From NCBI GenBank assembly GCA_037577475.1, contig CM075194.1, positions 22,802,492 to 22,866,491 on the forward strand: a stretch of DNA of 64,000 nucleotides. Reading direction: 5' to 3'. The notes under the pieces were generated by a model. The model ran no database searches. It was not told where the DNA came from and saw only the letters and a program-made list of their open reading frames with translations. A program made the position numbers and the translations under genes. Of the stretch, positions 1 to 12,200 are shown piece after piece. Within the stretch, counting starts at the first letter, position 1, and each line of letters opens with the position of its first letter. The DNA is from Chaunax sp. Z400 (lineage: Eukaryota > Chordata > Actinopteri > Lophiiformes > Chaunacidae).

Positions 1-929
1 GTAACTTCCACCTCTAATGTCAGAGCATTACCAAAACAAAATGACGGTGCCTTGATTATATAGAACTCTTTCAAATGTATGAACACATATTAATCATTTC
101 CACCAAGCAATAACTTGTTCCAGTGGTAAATTCCCATGTTATGAATACAGCATAATTAACAGCAATGGTTTGCCAAAGGCTCCACCCAGCAACACCAGTA
201 AACCAGACAGCAGACTCCCATAGGACCTCCAAGGTTGTTGACACCCTCAGAAAGCAGCACGACTTCAGCCTTCAGACACAGGCTGCCTGTGAGGACAACC
301 AACTGTCCTACGACATTTGCTTCCACCAAGTCTACTTCTTAGAGGAGATGCATTATCAATATTATGATGTAGTCAGTGATGCTATACAGGAAGCCTCCAA
401 ACTGTTTTTGGACTGTAGAAGGTTGGTGGTACACAACGGCTCATTGTTCTCACCAGTACTCACCAGTATAAAAGACTAACTCTGTCCTGAGTTGATCGTA
501 AAGTTTGCCAACCCCTGGAAACGAGCCAAATAGTCTCTAATTCGTAGTTGACCTGTTCTACAGAAGCTGATTTGGTGGAGGTCTGAGAGCATGAACCCTG
601 ATCTACATACAGTGTCAGGGTAGGGTTCATCATCCACCATATTGGTTTATGATGGCCTAAATGTCTAGTTTATAACTGAACTTTGTTGCATGTCTTACCT
701 CTCTCTGTCTCTGCATGTTTCCTGTCTCTCAAATAATGCCAAAAAGGAAGATCCAACCTTACAATTCTTTGCTTTGTGAATGTTTAATCAGTCAACAGCA
801 GGTCTGATGTCTCTCTTAAAGTTATATAATAAAGCCACTTTATTAACTTCGGGTATAAAGTAACAAATGTACGACAGCCTGAGTGGAACCTTTCAGTGCC
901 AGCACAGTATATTTGGTTCTTAGTCTCAC
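1..929. other. pxdn intron 15 (partial)
   Basis: Intronic sequence left of exon 15. On the plus strand 165-479 is open for 104 codons from an ATG, but the product was not recognised and nothing else supports it. No further pxdn exon is visible. Confidence 0.8.
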
Positions 930-1087
930 CGGTGCCGTTGGTGTCAACCATGAGACCCTGGTTGACGTGGTTTTGGATGAGCAGGAGAGTCTGCTCGAAG
1001 ATTTCCCCGGCACGGGCCTGCTCCACTGTGTAGGGGTCTCGTGGATACCGGAAAAGAGCTAGCAACTCTCCTGGGGTACGAGGCTGA
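930..1087 (-). CDS. pxdn: pxdn exon 15: linker and start of peroxidase module
   Basis: A 158-bp exon reading QPRTPGELLALFRYPRDPYT, VEQARAGEIFEQTLLLIQNH and VNQGLMVDTNGT. This is the highly conserved segment just before the heme-peroxidase catalytic domain. Acceptor CATCCCTCCAG, donor GTGAGACTA. It is the last pxdn exon in the window; no further exon is seen in 1-929. Residues about 641-693. Confidence 0.95.
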
Positions 1088-4000
1088 CTGGAGGGATGAG
1101 GGATGAGGGATAGAGAGACGGGGGTGTGAGGGAGGAATGACAAGAGTGATGAAGGAGAAATGACAATGAATATGTTATGTGTGGAGAAAAAAAAGGGTTG
1201 AGAAACAATAGAAAATGTGTAGGAGTTAAGAGGGTTGAAAGAAAGACAGTAAAAGAAAGCAGGAGAAAAGATTAACTTCAAGTTCTCTCATTATATTCTA
1301 CTAGTTATATTTTCTTTTTGCTTGAGGGCAGGAAAAGCTTTCTGGCACTTTGCATCTCAAGCAAGTCAGAGTTGCTTCACTATTGAGTTGGAACTCTTCC
1401 TCATGAGTTGTGCGCATGAAGACTTTGTTGCTGCTTCATTCAAGATCACTGGACTGCTGTACTATTACCTCAGGATACATTTTAAAACATGCATTCAATT
1501 CCAGCCTTAAAGGCTCTGCCAGAGAGGGACTAATAGGTGTGAGAATCTATTAAGCCATGCATTAGATCCACAGGTGCTCCACAGTCCAAAGTGAACGACT
1601 AGAAAGAGGAATCGTCTCATTTTGTAGGCAGAATTAAATCATGACATATTGCACATGAAGAGCCAAGCTATTTAAACACAAACATGTGTTTTAAACCGAA
1701 AGGCAGAAATCTGTTAGGATACAAAGCTTCATATTGGATTCCTGGTACAACAGAAATACACTCCAAATGCATTTATCCTACAATAAAAGCAACCTTCAAT
1801 AATAAAAACTGCTGCTATCCACAAAGAACAATCAAGGTCTAACTGTTTGAAACTTAGCGGCACAGCCAATGTGCCTTCTGATCGGATAAAGAAGTGCTGC
1901 TAGCTTTTCTCCAATGTCATCCTGGTTTTTTAAAAATCTTTATTTCACGACTCTGCTTCCATCACCGAGGAGTGCCTCCTAATCTGTGATTGTAATTACA
2001 GAGAGCTGGAAATCCCCACATCTCAATTTAGGTTACCACTGTGTGTACGTCTCTCCTCCAAATGTGTATTTGTGCATGCATGTGTGTGCCTGCCAAGAAA
2101 AACACTACTTTGTTCAGCTTGAGTGAAGCACAGCTCCATTGAAGCCATGTACATTTCTAACAGTGACATGAGGTAATATGAAAACTTCACTGGATAAAGA
2201 GAGACTTCACGACATCCTGAAAGTGATTCTGTTGATGGGTCACTGGAAACGTTTGACTGGTAAAGATAATGAAAACTGCGCTCACAAATAGAGAATACCT
2301 GACTAGATAAGTGTTAACAGTACATTCTGAGGCACTACTTCTAATTGGAGCATTGTAATGTGAAACCTCAGCAATATTAGCAGTCCTTGGCTGCAGTCTT
2401 CCTGAAGACTCTGACTCAGACTTGGAACATGTAAGTCATGCGCCTAGATTATGTGAGACAAGCTAGTTGTATTCTAACTTTGGTCTCATGAGCATGTAGC
2501 TCTGGACGGACTTTGTGCTCAGCAAAATATTTCAATCAGACCAAATGCAAGAGGAATAATGATAAAGATGTGTTGCAGGTTATTTCTATCATGTGTTTGG
2601 TTATAATCTTTTATATGTATTAGATTTTGAGACGGTAACATTTCTAATGTGCAGTACAGCATAAAGACATATAAAATGTGCTACTGTGGAACTGTTGTTT
2701 CTTCTTGTTTTCTTGCTGAAAGGTAAGACAGCAAATTTAAATAGTAAACAACACAACATCTCAAGATCTGTAATAATTTATATCGGTCCTTGGCAAATAG
2801 TGTCCTTCAGTGGATTCTGCGGATCATGTTTTACATTTACATATATTTATCATCTTAACTGACAGAACAATTTCATTATAAGATTTACATACATTATAGA
2901 ATAGAGAGCTTTATTGTCATTGTTGCAGAACAATGAAAGGCAGTTTAGCAGCTGTTAGATCAGCAGCATGACACAATTCAAGCACACAAAAACAACACAA
3001 AGGCATGCACAGAATGATAATAATAATAATAATTAATAATAATATAATATAATAATAATAAGAGCAGAGCAGCAGTTCACTTATTGCACTTTGTAAAGAA
3101 CATAATTGCACATCTTTATGAGTAGTATATATATTAGTCATATTGTTATATATTTTAGTTATGTTGTTATATATGTTAGTTATGTTGTTATATATGTTAG
3201 TTATGTTGCTATATATGTTAGTTAGTGGTATATATGTTAGTTATGTTGTTATATATGTTAGTTATGTTGTTATATATGTTAGTTATGCTGTTATATATGT
3301 TAGTTTTGTTGTTATATATGTTAGTTATGTTGTTATATATGTTAGTTTTGTTGTTATATATGTTAGTTATGTTGTTATATATGTTAGTTATGCTGTTACA
3401 TATGTTAGTTTTGTTGTTATATATGTTAGTTATGTTGTTATATATGTTAGTTATGTTGTTATATATGTTGTTATATATGTTAGTTAGTGGTATATATGTT
3501 AGTTATGTTGTTATATATGTTAGTTATGCTGTTATATATGTTAGTTAGTGGTATATATGTTAGTTATGTTGTTATATATGTTAGTTATGCTGTTATATAT
3601 GTTAGTTTTGTTGTTATATATGTTAGTTATGTTGTTATATATGTTAGTTTTGTTGTTATATATGTTAGTTATGTTGTTATATATGTTAGTTATGCTGTTA
3701 CATATGTTAGTTTTGTTGTTATATATGTTAGTTATGTTATTATATATGTTAGTTAGTGGTATATATATTAGTCATGTTATATATTTTAGTTATGTTGTTA
3801 TATATGTTAGTTATGTTGTTATATATGTTAGTTATGTTGTTATATATATTAGTTATGTTGTTATATATGTTAGTTATGTTGTTATATGTGTTAGTTATGT
3901 TGTTATATATGTTAGTTAGTGGTATATATGTTAGTTATGTTGTTATATATGTTAGTTATGTTGTTATATATGTTAGTTAGTGGTTATATATGTTAGTTAT

Positions 4001-7000
4001 GTTGTTATATATGTTAGTTATGTTGTTATATATGTTAGTTATGCTGTTATATATGTTAGTTTTGTTGTTATATATGTTAGTTATGTTGTTATATATGTTA
4101 GTTTTGTTGTTATATATGTTAGTTATGTTGTTATATATGTTAGTTATGCTGTTACATATGTTAGTTTTGTTGTTATATATGTTAGTTATGTTGTTATATA
4201 TGTTAGTTATGTTGTTATATATGTTGTTATATATGTTAGTTAGTGGTATATATGTTAGTTATGTTGTTATATATGTTAGTTATGCTGTTATATATGTTAG
4301 TTTTGTTGTTATATATGTTAGTTATGTTGTTATATATGTTAGTTTTGTTGTTATATATGTTAGTTATGTTGTTATATATGTTAGTTATGCTGTTACATAT
4401 GTTAGTTTTGTTGTTATATATGTTAGTTATGTTGTTATATATGTTAGTTAGTGGTATATATATTAGTCATGTTATATATTTTAGTTATGTTGTTATATAT
4501 GTTAGTTATGTTGTTATATATGTTAGTTATGTTGTTATATATATTAGTTATGTTGTTATATATGTTAGTTATGTTGTTATATGTGTTAGTTATGCTGTTA
4601 TATATGTTAGTTATGTTGTTATATATGTTAGTTATGTTGTTATATATATTAGTTATGTTGTTATATATGTTAGTTATGTTGTTATATATGTTAGTTATGC
4701 TGTTATATATGTTAGTTTTGTTGTTATATATGTTAGTTATGTTGTTATATATGTTAGTTATGTTGTTATATATGTTAGTTATGTTGTTATATATGTTAGT
4801 TATGCTGTTACATATGTTAGTTTTGTTGTTATATATGTTAGTTATGTTGTTATATATGTTAGTTATGTTGTTATATATGTTGTTATATATGTTAGTTAGT
4901 GGTATATATGTTAGTTATGTTGTTATATATGTTAGTTATGCTGTTATATATGTTAGTTTTGTTGTTATATATGTTAGTTATGTTGTTATATATGTTAGTT
5001 TTGTTGTTATATATGTTAGTTATGTTGTTATATATGTTAGTTATGCTGTTACATATGTTAGTTTTGTTGTTATATATGTTAGTTATGTTGTTATATATGT
5101 TAGTTAGTGGTATATATATTAGTCATGTTATATATTTTAGTTATGTTGTTATATATGTTAGTTATGTTGTTATATATGTTAGTTATGTTGTTATATATAT
5201 TAGTTATGTTGTTATATATGTTAGTTATGTTGTTATATGTGTTAGTTATGTTGTTATATATGTTAGTTAGTGGTATATATGTTAGTTATGTTGTTATATA
5301 TGTTAGTTATGTTGTTATATATGTTAGTTAGTGGTTATATATGTTAGTTATGTTGTTATATATGTTAGTTTTGTTGTTATATATGTTAGTTATGTTGTTA
5401 TATATGTTAGTTATGTTGTTATATATGTTAGTTAGTGGTATATATGTTAGTTATGTTGTTATATATGTTAGTTATGTTGTTATATATGTTAGTTAGTAGT
5501 ATATATGTTAACCATATTATGTACAGCCTTCATTTTTAATTATTCCTCACAGCTAACTCATAATTAATAGCATGGCTTGGCGCTCCAGTCATCTGAGTGT
5601 TAAAACCTGTCACTGTGTGTTTGAGCTTCTCACATCTTACCCATCAAAGAGACGTCTCCTCGTTGACTCAATGGCACTGTCAACATTACGGATGGCCTGC
5701 TCTATGGATGTGCTCACAAAGGTGTCCCCGTGTCTGCTGACTGCAGGAACTGTTGTCACACAGAGACACACATACAGACTGATTAGAGGTTGAAACAGGT
5801 AAAAGAAATCTATGTTTACATCAGCGAGGTGTGTGAGTCTAGTCAGCATAACCAGCTTTTACACATTATTCTTCTTAGGTTTGATTAAACTGATCATTTA
5901 AATGTTATCACAAAATATTTTTGTATAGTATCAATGCAACACGGCCAAATGCTTTCACACACATAACTGTATCGCTGACATTTATCAGTGTATACTGTAT
6001 ATCCTGTTGATTACTGTCAGGGAACCTTCAGCTTCCTTCCTGCAGTTGGAGTGAACACATCTTTGGCACACACCTCCATTTTTGTGTGCCATTGAAAACA
6101 ATGAGAACGTGACCAGAGTCCAACAACAACTGAGCACACAGACAGTTTAGGGTTCACCATCAAAGTGCTGTGGGTCTGACCAGAGAAATCTCAGCAGGAA
6201 ACACAAACACACACTGGGAAGAGCTGCAGAGTGGGACTACATTACTGATTGGACAGAGAAGATCAACAGAGGGCTTCGACCTCTTGACTCTACAGTAATG
6301 TGACAGCTATAGACACTGATCATAATCAAAACTGAGATGTACAGATGCCCTGAGGTTTCATCAGCACTAGCTGAGCCTCAACCAGCAAGTAAAACAAGCG
6401 TTGGGTTACGAGCTGCTGATGTCAGGCCTGTCTTACCTGTGACAGTTAGCACCATGCTAGCAACCTGGTAGCCGATAGGATTGCGTGCTATGCACTCGTA
6501 GCGTCCGCCATCAGCAGTGCCCACGTCCCTCACCTCTAGATAACCATCAGCACTGATGTGGAACTTGCCGCTCTCTGTCACCTGTACACCATCCTGGGAG
6601 ATAGAGGGTGGGACAAAGGGCAAAGGTCATGACCCTGTTAAGCTAGCATGTGGAGATGAGTGTCCAGTTGCGTGAGACTCACATTTGGAATGCATTATGT
6701 CTGACCAGTGAGGCTTTTAGTTAGCATGGTTGCTGTTGGACTTGAATTAGCTAAAACAGTGATATATGTACCCTGGGGGTCCATCTAGGTGGTACATGAA
6801 CTGTGTCATTTTAATATTTATCATTCTTTGCTGAACTCATGCCTTTTTCCCGCCTTACACAATGAAATGAGCAGCAATAATTTAACGCCGTTTCTCCACG
6901 ATGAAGTGCGATGGCTTTCAAGCGGAAATGACAAATTGTTTTGCGTCCACCCTAAATGACGACGAGTCACTCACAAGGTTGGCCTATTCGGGGATGTTCT

Positions 7001-9208
7001 TCCTTGCCTGAATGAACTGAATCTCTCTAAATGACGATATTAAATGTGTGGGACAAAACAAGAGTGACACCCAGGTGTTCTCATCATTACGATTTTGTGT
7101 GCACAAACGAAATCAGACTTGCAGATCGTGTCAAATGTGACCTCCTTGAGCTAACTGCTAATTATGCAGTTCCCCGAAACAGATGACAGAGAGAGAGCCT
7201 CGCTGAGATATTTACGAACAGGACGGACAGAACAGAAATCTGGCAGTACTTTCTGGCAGAAAGTACTGCCAGATTTCTGGAATACCTTGCTCCACGCAAG
7301 CATCCTGAATTGGTAAATCGCACTACCCTTAGCAACTTACCTTGTTGGAATGTAGACAAACTACAGGAACAGACTATGTGTAGAAAACGATCTAGAACTG
7401 AAACTGTCTTCAGTACAACCTGTATACTGTGGGTAAAGCAATAGTTTAAAAAGCAGACTTTATAGGTTATTCTCTCTCAGATATTTTCATGTTATGTATA
7501 TTATGTATGTGTGTGTCTACTTTTTGTCTGTGCAGCAGAATTACAAACAAAACAGCATAACAGTGAGCTGGGGGTACTTAGGAGGATGTAGCATGTCTCA
7601 GGCTGTACAGGACTGTTAAATATTGGGAACCACTGAGCTTGAAGATTAAAAAAAAAAGGTGAGTTGCTTCATTATTATCGTTTACATTAATTCATAAAAT
7701 GACAAATAAAGGAAGCACACATTTCAACCACATTATCATCTAACCTTGTTCCAGGTGAGGACAGGTTGTGGCTGGCCCTGAGCGCTGCAGGGAATCTGGA
7801 TGTCCTGGCCAGACTCTACCGTCACGTCCCTTGGAGCATTTGTGAAAACAGGCGTTACTGAATGAGTTAAAACACACACACACACACACACATGTTAATG
7901 ATTATACAACAGTGCTCAAAGTAGCATACATGTAAAGTGCATTTTGAAATCAATCATAGCTGAGATTTCTCTTTACAGTCCTGCATAGTCTCCCATACAC
8001 ACATTCAGTGTTTGTGTTACACACTTAACTTAACATGAAACACATTTCTAAGACTGGCTTCTTTCACTTCATCAGGAACCTTTTGTCTCAGAAAGATGCA
8101 GTAAAAATAGTCCATGCATTTGTTACTTCTAGGATGGATTATTGGAATTCTGCCTTATCAGGCTGTCCCAATAAGTCTCTAAAGACTCTCCAGCTGATCC
8201 AGGATGCTGCGGCACCTGTTCTGACCAGAGCTAGTATAAAAAACTGACTGTATCTCTCCTGTATTAGCCTCTCTGCACTGGCTCCCTGTAAAATCCAGAG
8301 TAGAATTTAAAATCCTTCTCCTTACATAGATACTTTTTATTTATTTTTTATTATTACTTGGCATTTTTTAAATGAAACTTGTAGTTGAGGCTGGCGTACA
8401 CTAGCCCCTAGCTATGCTGCTATAGGCTTAGACTGCTGGGGGACTTCCCAAGATGCACTGAGCTTCTCTGTCCTCCTCTCTCCCTCTCCTTCTCTACACT
8501 TTTCTGTCTCATTAATTCATGTTACTAACTGGACTTCTTCCCCGTAGTCTTTGTACTTTCCTGCAGATTTCCATGGATCGTGGTTGGATCAACTACTGTG
8601 GTTGACAAAAAGTGACAAAAATTGCTGTTGATAGTCACAACAATAATAAGAAATACAGCCACTGTTACTTTATTAAGTAAGAGCAATTGTGGTTTAGGGG
8701 GGTAAGAGCGGTCGTCCACTTATCAGAATGGTTTGTGGTTCGATCCTCAGTTCCCCCAGTCTACATGTCTAAGTATCCTTGAGCAACATACTGAACCCCA
8801 AACGGGCACCATAAGGGCTGCCCACTGCTCCTCAGGGACGGGTCAAATGCAGAGAACCAATTTCACTACATTGTACTGCATAACAGTATGTGACAAATAA
8901 ATTTAATTTATTTAAATGCCATTGCTTTTGACTCCTTTAAATCCCATTGGTTGTGACTTTGAGCGTTTTCAGTGGTGAAACTGGACATGAAAGCTGATTT
9001 TACATCATCAGGTTATTTTGATATTCTGCTGCCTTCCCTTCCATCAACAGGTCCAGTCTCACCAGAGCAGCTCCAGCTGCCTGTCAAATAGTCTTAACCA
9101 ATCAGATAGCGATGTGGACGGGACATCGAGATCACCACAACAGAGTGGTGACAATGGATGATTGATACAACACTTAAAATACTTTTTATAAAAATAATAC
9201 TACATCTA

Positions 9209-9259
<51 letters not shown>

Positions 9260-12200
9260 TACGCACACACACACACACGCATGCACACACACGCACACAC
9301 ACACTGAGAATTGTTAGAGAGTGAGTCATGTGTCAGACCTAAGGTTCAAGATACAACCCCTCTACAGATGTGGTGTTTGGTGGTGAATTCTTAACCCCCC
9401 ACCCACCATGTTGAAATTCCTTCATGGTTCCCATGTAGCAGCCGGTAGTGAGCCACCTGGCCATGGGAAAATCCCACAAGTTGTAGAACACAAAGTGGAA
9501 TGGGCAACAATTTCATAGTAGTCTGACGCTCATTACGTGCCTTTAAATCAAAGTTGAACTTCACTTCACAAAGGCATCAATGCTGTTTTCACTACATGGC
9601 ATCAAATTCAGCAATGTGTTGCCAGGACGACCCTGAGTCACGCTCTTCTAACAGTTTATCTATTCTTTGCATTGCACTCTCAGCATAAGGCAGCCGGCAT
9701 GGTTGTGTGCTGCATTTTAATATTGTGGGGCCATTATGCAACGTGTACTTTGAGCCATGTTAACAGCCATTACTACATGGAAAAACATGGTGTCATCACA
9801 GGATTACAGACTGCCATGCTTTCCTGTGCTACACTAAACCTGTAATTTCAGTCATACACACACACCAAATACAACCATCTGCACAAAGAGAGAAGCAGTG
9901 AGTCAGACCAACGTGTACGGGCCTTCTTTTGATAAAAAAAACCCCCATGCAAACACATATGCACATGTAGAATGAATTAAAATACAGTGCAGTACATTTA
10001 CATTGCAACTATATGCACACACACACTCACAGAGCTCTTTGTCGCTCAGTGTATCCATGCATTCCAACGGTTTAATAGCAGACTTGAATGTGCAAACGAC
10101 AAATTAGCTGCACCACTCCCACCCTCCTCACATTTTACCACCTAACATCCCCCCCCCCCCCCCTTCTTCCTACACAATCACAGAGTGTTTGAGGCGGGCC
10201 TTTCAGCAGCCACACTAATAGCCTGTGTGAGACGCCTGTGTTTCAGCCACATCATCTGTTGGCCAGAATGGATCAGCTTCTATGTCCACCACTGCAGTAG
10301 GTCGTCCCCAGCAACCCATTAATGTCCCTTCTTACTCCTAGTAAACTGTACCCAACCTAATGTGGCTGTGACCTGGACCTTCCTTTTGTTTCTAGAGCAC
10401 ATGGCCATCATCATACCCCGTCATCTACTTTACTACTATTTACTACTACTATTTTGAAGCCTCATCCTACACCCTCACCTCTCTGCTGGATGCTGAGCTG
10501 CACAGCGGTGCGCACAGTCCCTACAGGGCTGACTGCCTGGCATTCATACTGGCCCTCGTCATGGGCTGCCACCCGAGTGATGCGAAGAGTCCCGGAGGAC
10601 AGGACCAAGTGACGCCGGTCAAGGGGTAATGGACTGCCCCCACGTGTCCAGGCAATTACCGGCAGAGGGTAACCGCTCGCCTCGCAGGGGAAGTCCACTG
10701 TGTGACCCTCCAGGATGGACTGGTCCTGTGGTGTGACTGTGAACTGGGGAATCGCTGGGAGGAAGCAGAGAAAAAACCATTACATTTTGTATGGAAATGA
10801 AATCTTGCAGACCTGCAGGTCACAGTTTGGAGGTATCAGACTCCAGATTGACAAAAAATTACAGCTGAAAATGTAGTTTGTAAATTCAGCAGATAAGTCA
10901 GCTAAAGAAAAGCTAACTGGTAATGTGAGCTACATAAACATTAATCTTATCAATATCAAATTTCAATTATTGATTAGGTGACTCATTTATAGACAAACTG
11001 AAAAAGTTAGGGTCTGGAACAAGTGTCCTTAAGAGTTACAGGAAGACATGTTTGTGTTACACACCTGAAAGTCTGAACCAAGGTTCTTATTTGTGCTACA
11101 TGTATACATTTAATCCGGTTGCTTTGCTTTCACATTGCTATTATGTAAGGATACTAAAGAACTTTTAACATATGTGGCTTGGTTCTCCCAATACTTATAT
11201 TGATTGTTTGTAGACAAACAGGTGTCTGACCTCGGTGTGAGCTCATTCAGTGGGTAGTCTTCTACTACGTTTGAATGAATAGAGAAAAATAAATGAAGAC
11301 ATTAACTTCATGGTCACTATAATAATAATAATATTATTAATAATAATAATGATAATAATAATAATAGTAATAATAATGATAATAATAATAATAGTAATAA
11401 TAATAATAATAACATTAATAATAATACTACTACTAATAATAATAACATTAATAATATAATAATGATAATAGTAATAATAATAATAATCATGCTGTTGTCT
11501 CCTACATGTCATCAGATTAATACTAGAGGATATCCTGTGAGTTTTAGCAACTCTTCTTTAGAAGGGACCAATAAGGTGAGTAGTCTACTGTCAACAGATA
11601 AGCTGTCACCAGTGATTTATTAATGTGTCTTTATTGCAATGTATTTTTCCTTGCAGTAGCATAAAGACTTTTTAAGGTTAATATTTCTCAGTTCCATGTT
11701 TTGACATATGCTCCACTCATTCACCACATTTCTTCATGAAATCCGTTAAGTAGTTTATGCATTTAGCATTAAAAAAATGCTGAAAAAAGCCGTATCTCAC
11801 AATGAAAAAGGAAGTGACAAAAATGAATTTCTTAATTTGGATCATCTCCAAAATGGGATGATTTCTTCCATGGCATTTTCCCCACCCTTCCACCAGTTTC
11901 ATGGTAATCTAGCAAGCAAATGATGTGTAATTGACAAAATGAAACAAATGCACTCCAAAATGTAATGGGCTCTTCCCTGTCAAATGCCAAACCCTCCAAC
12001 CAAGTCTCATGAGAATCCGTCCTAGTTTTTGAGTAATCCTGCAAACAGACACACAAACCTAACTATGGTACTGTTTGATCCGGACTGAGACCACCTCTTT
12101 TCATTGGACCAAGGTTCTGGTTTTTGCTCCAGACCAAATCTGGAGGAGGTTTCAAGCCTGTTATTGGTTCAGATTAAACTAGAAATTGTTAGATGCTGAG

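Larger units (their letters stand above)
7893..10478. other. pxdn intron 11, main part
   Basis: Contains a LINE remnant (8035-8620), a tRNA-derived SINE (8684-8910), a CA array (9209-9302) and a 16-bp C run near 10149. No gene was seen in the remainder. Confidence 0.85.

Noticed and set aside
3143..5331. Series of overlapping plus-strand open frames (YVSYVVI and MLLYMLV repeats) resembling membrane proteins
   Set aside because: The 21-bp repeat unit is a multiple of three without stops in these frames. The peptides are by-products of the minisatellite.
3124..5510. CRISPR-like array
   Set aside because: Units are contiguous without unique spacers, the organism is a vertebrate, and no cas genes are present.
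6880..7400. Possible hAT transposase-like coding remnant around the hairpin
   Set aside because: The plus-strand frame is broken by several stops and no conserved transposase motif could be matched.
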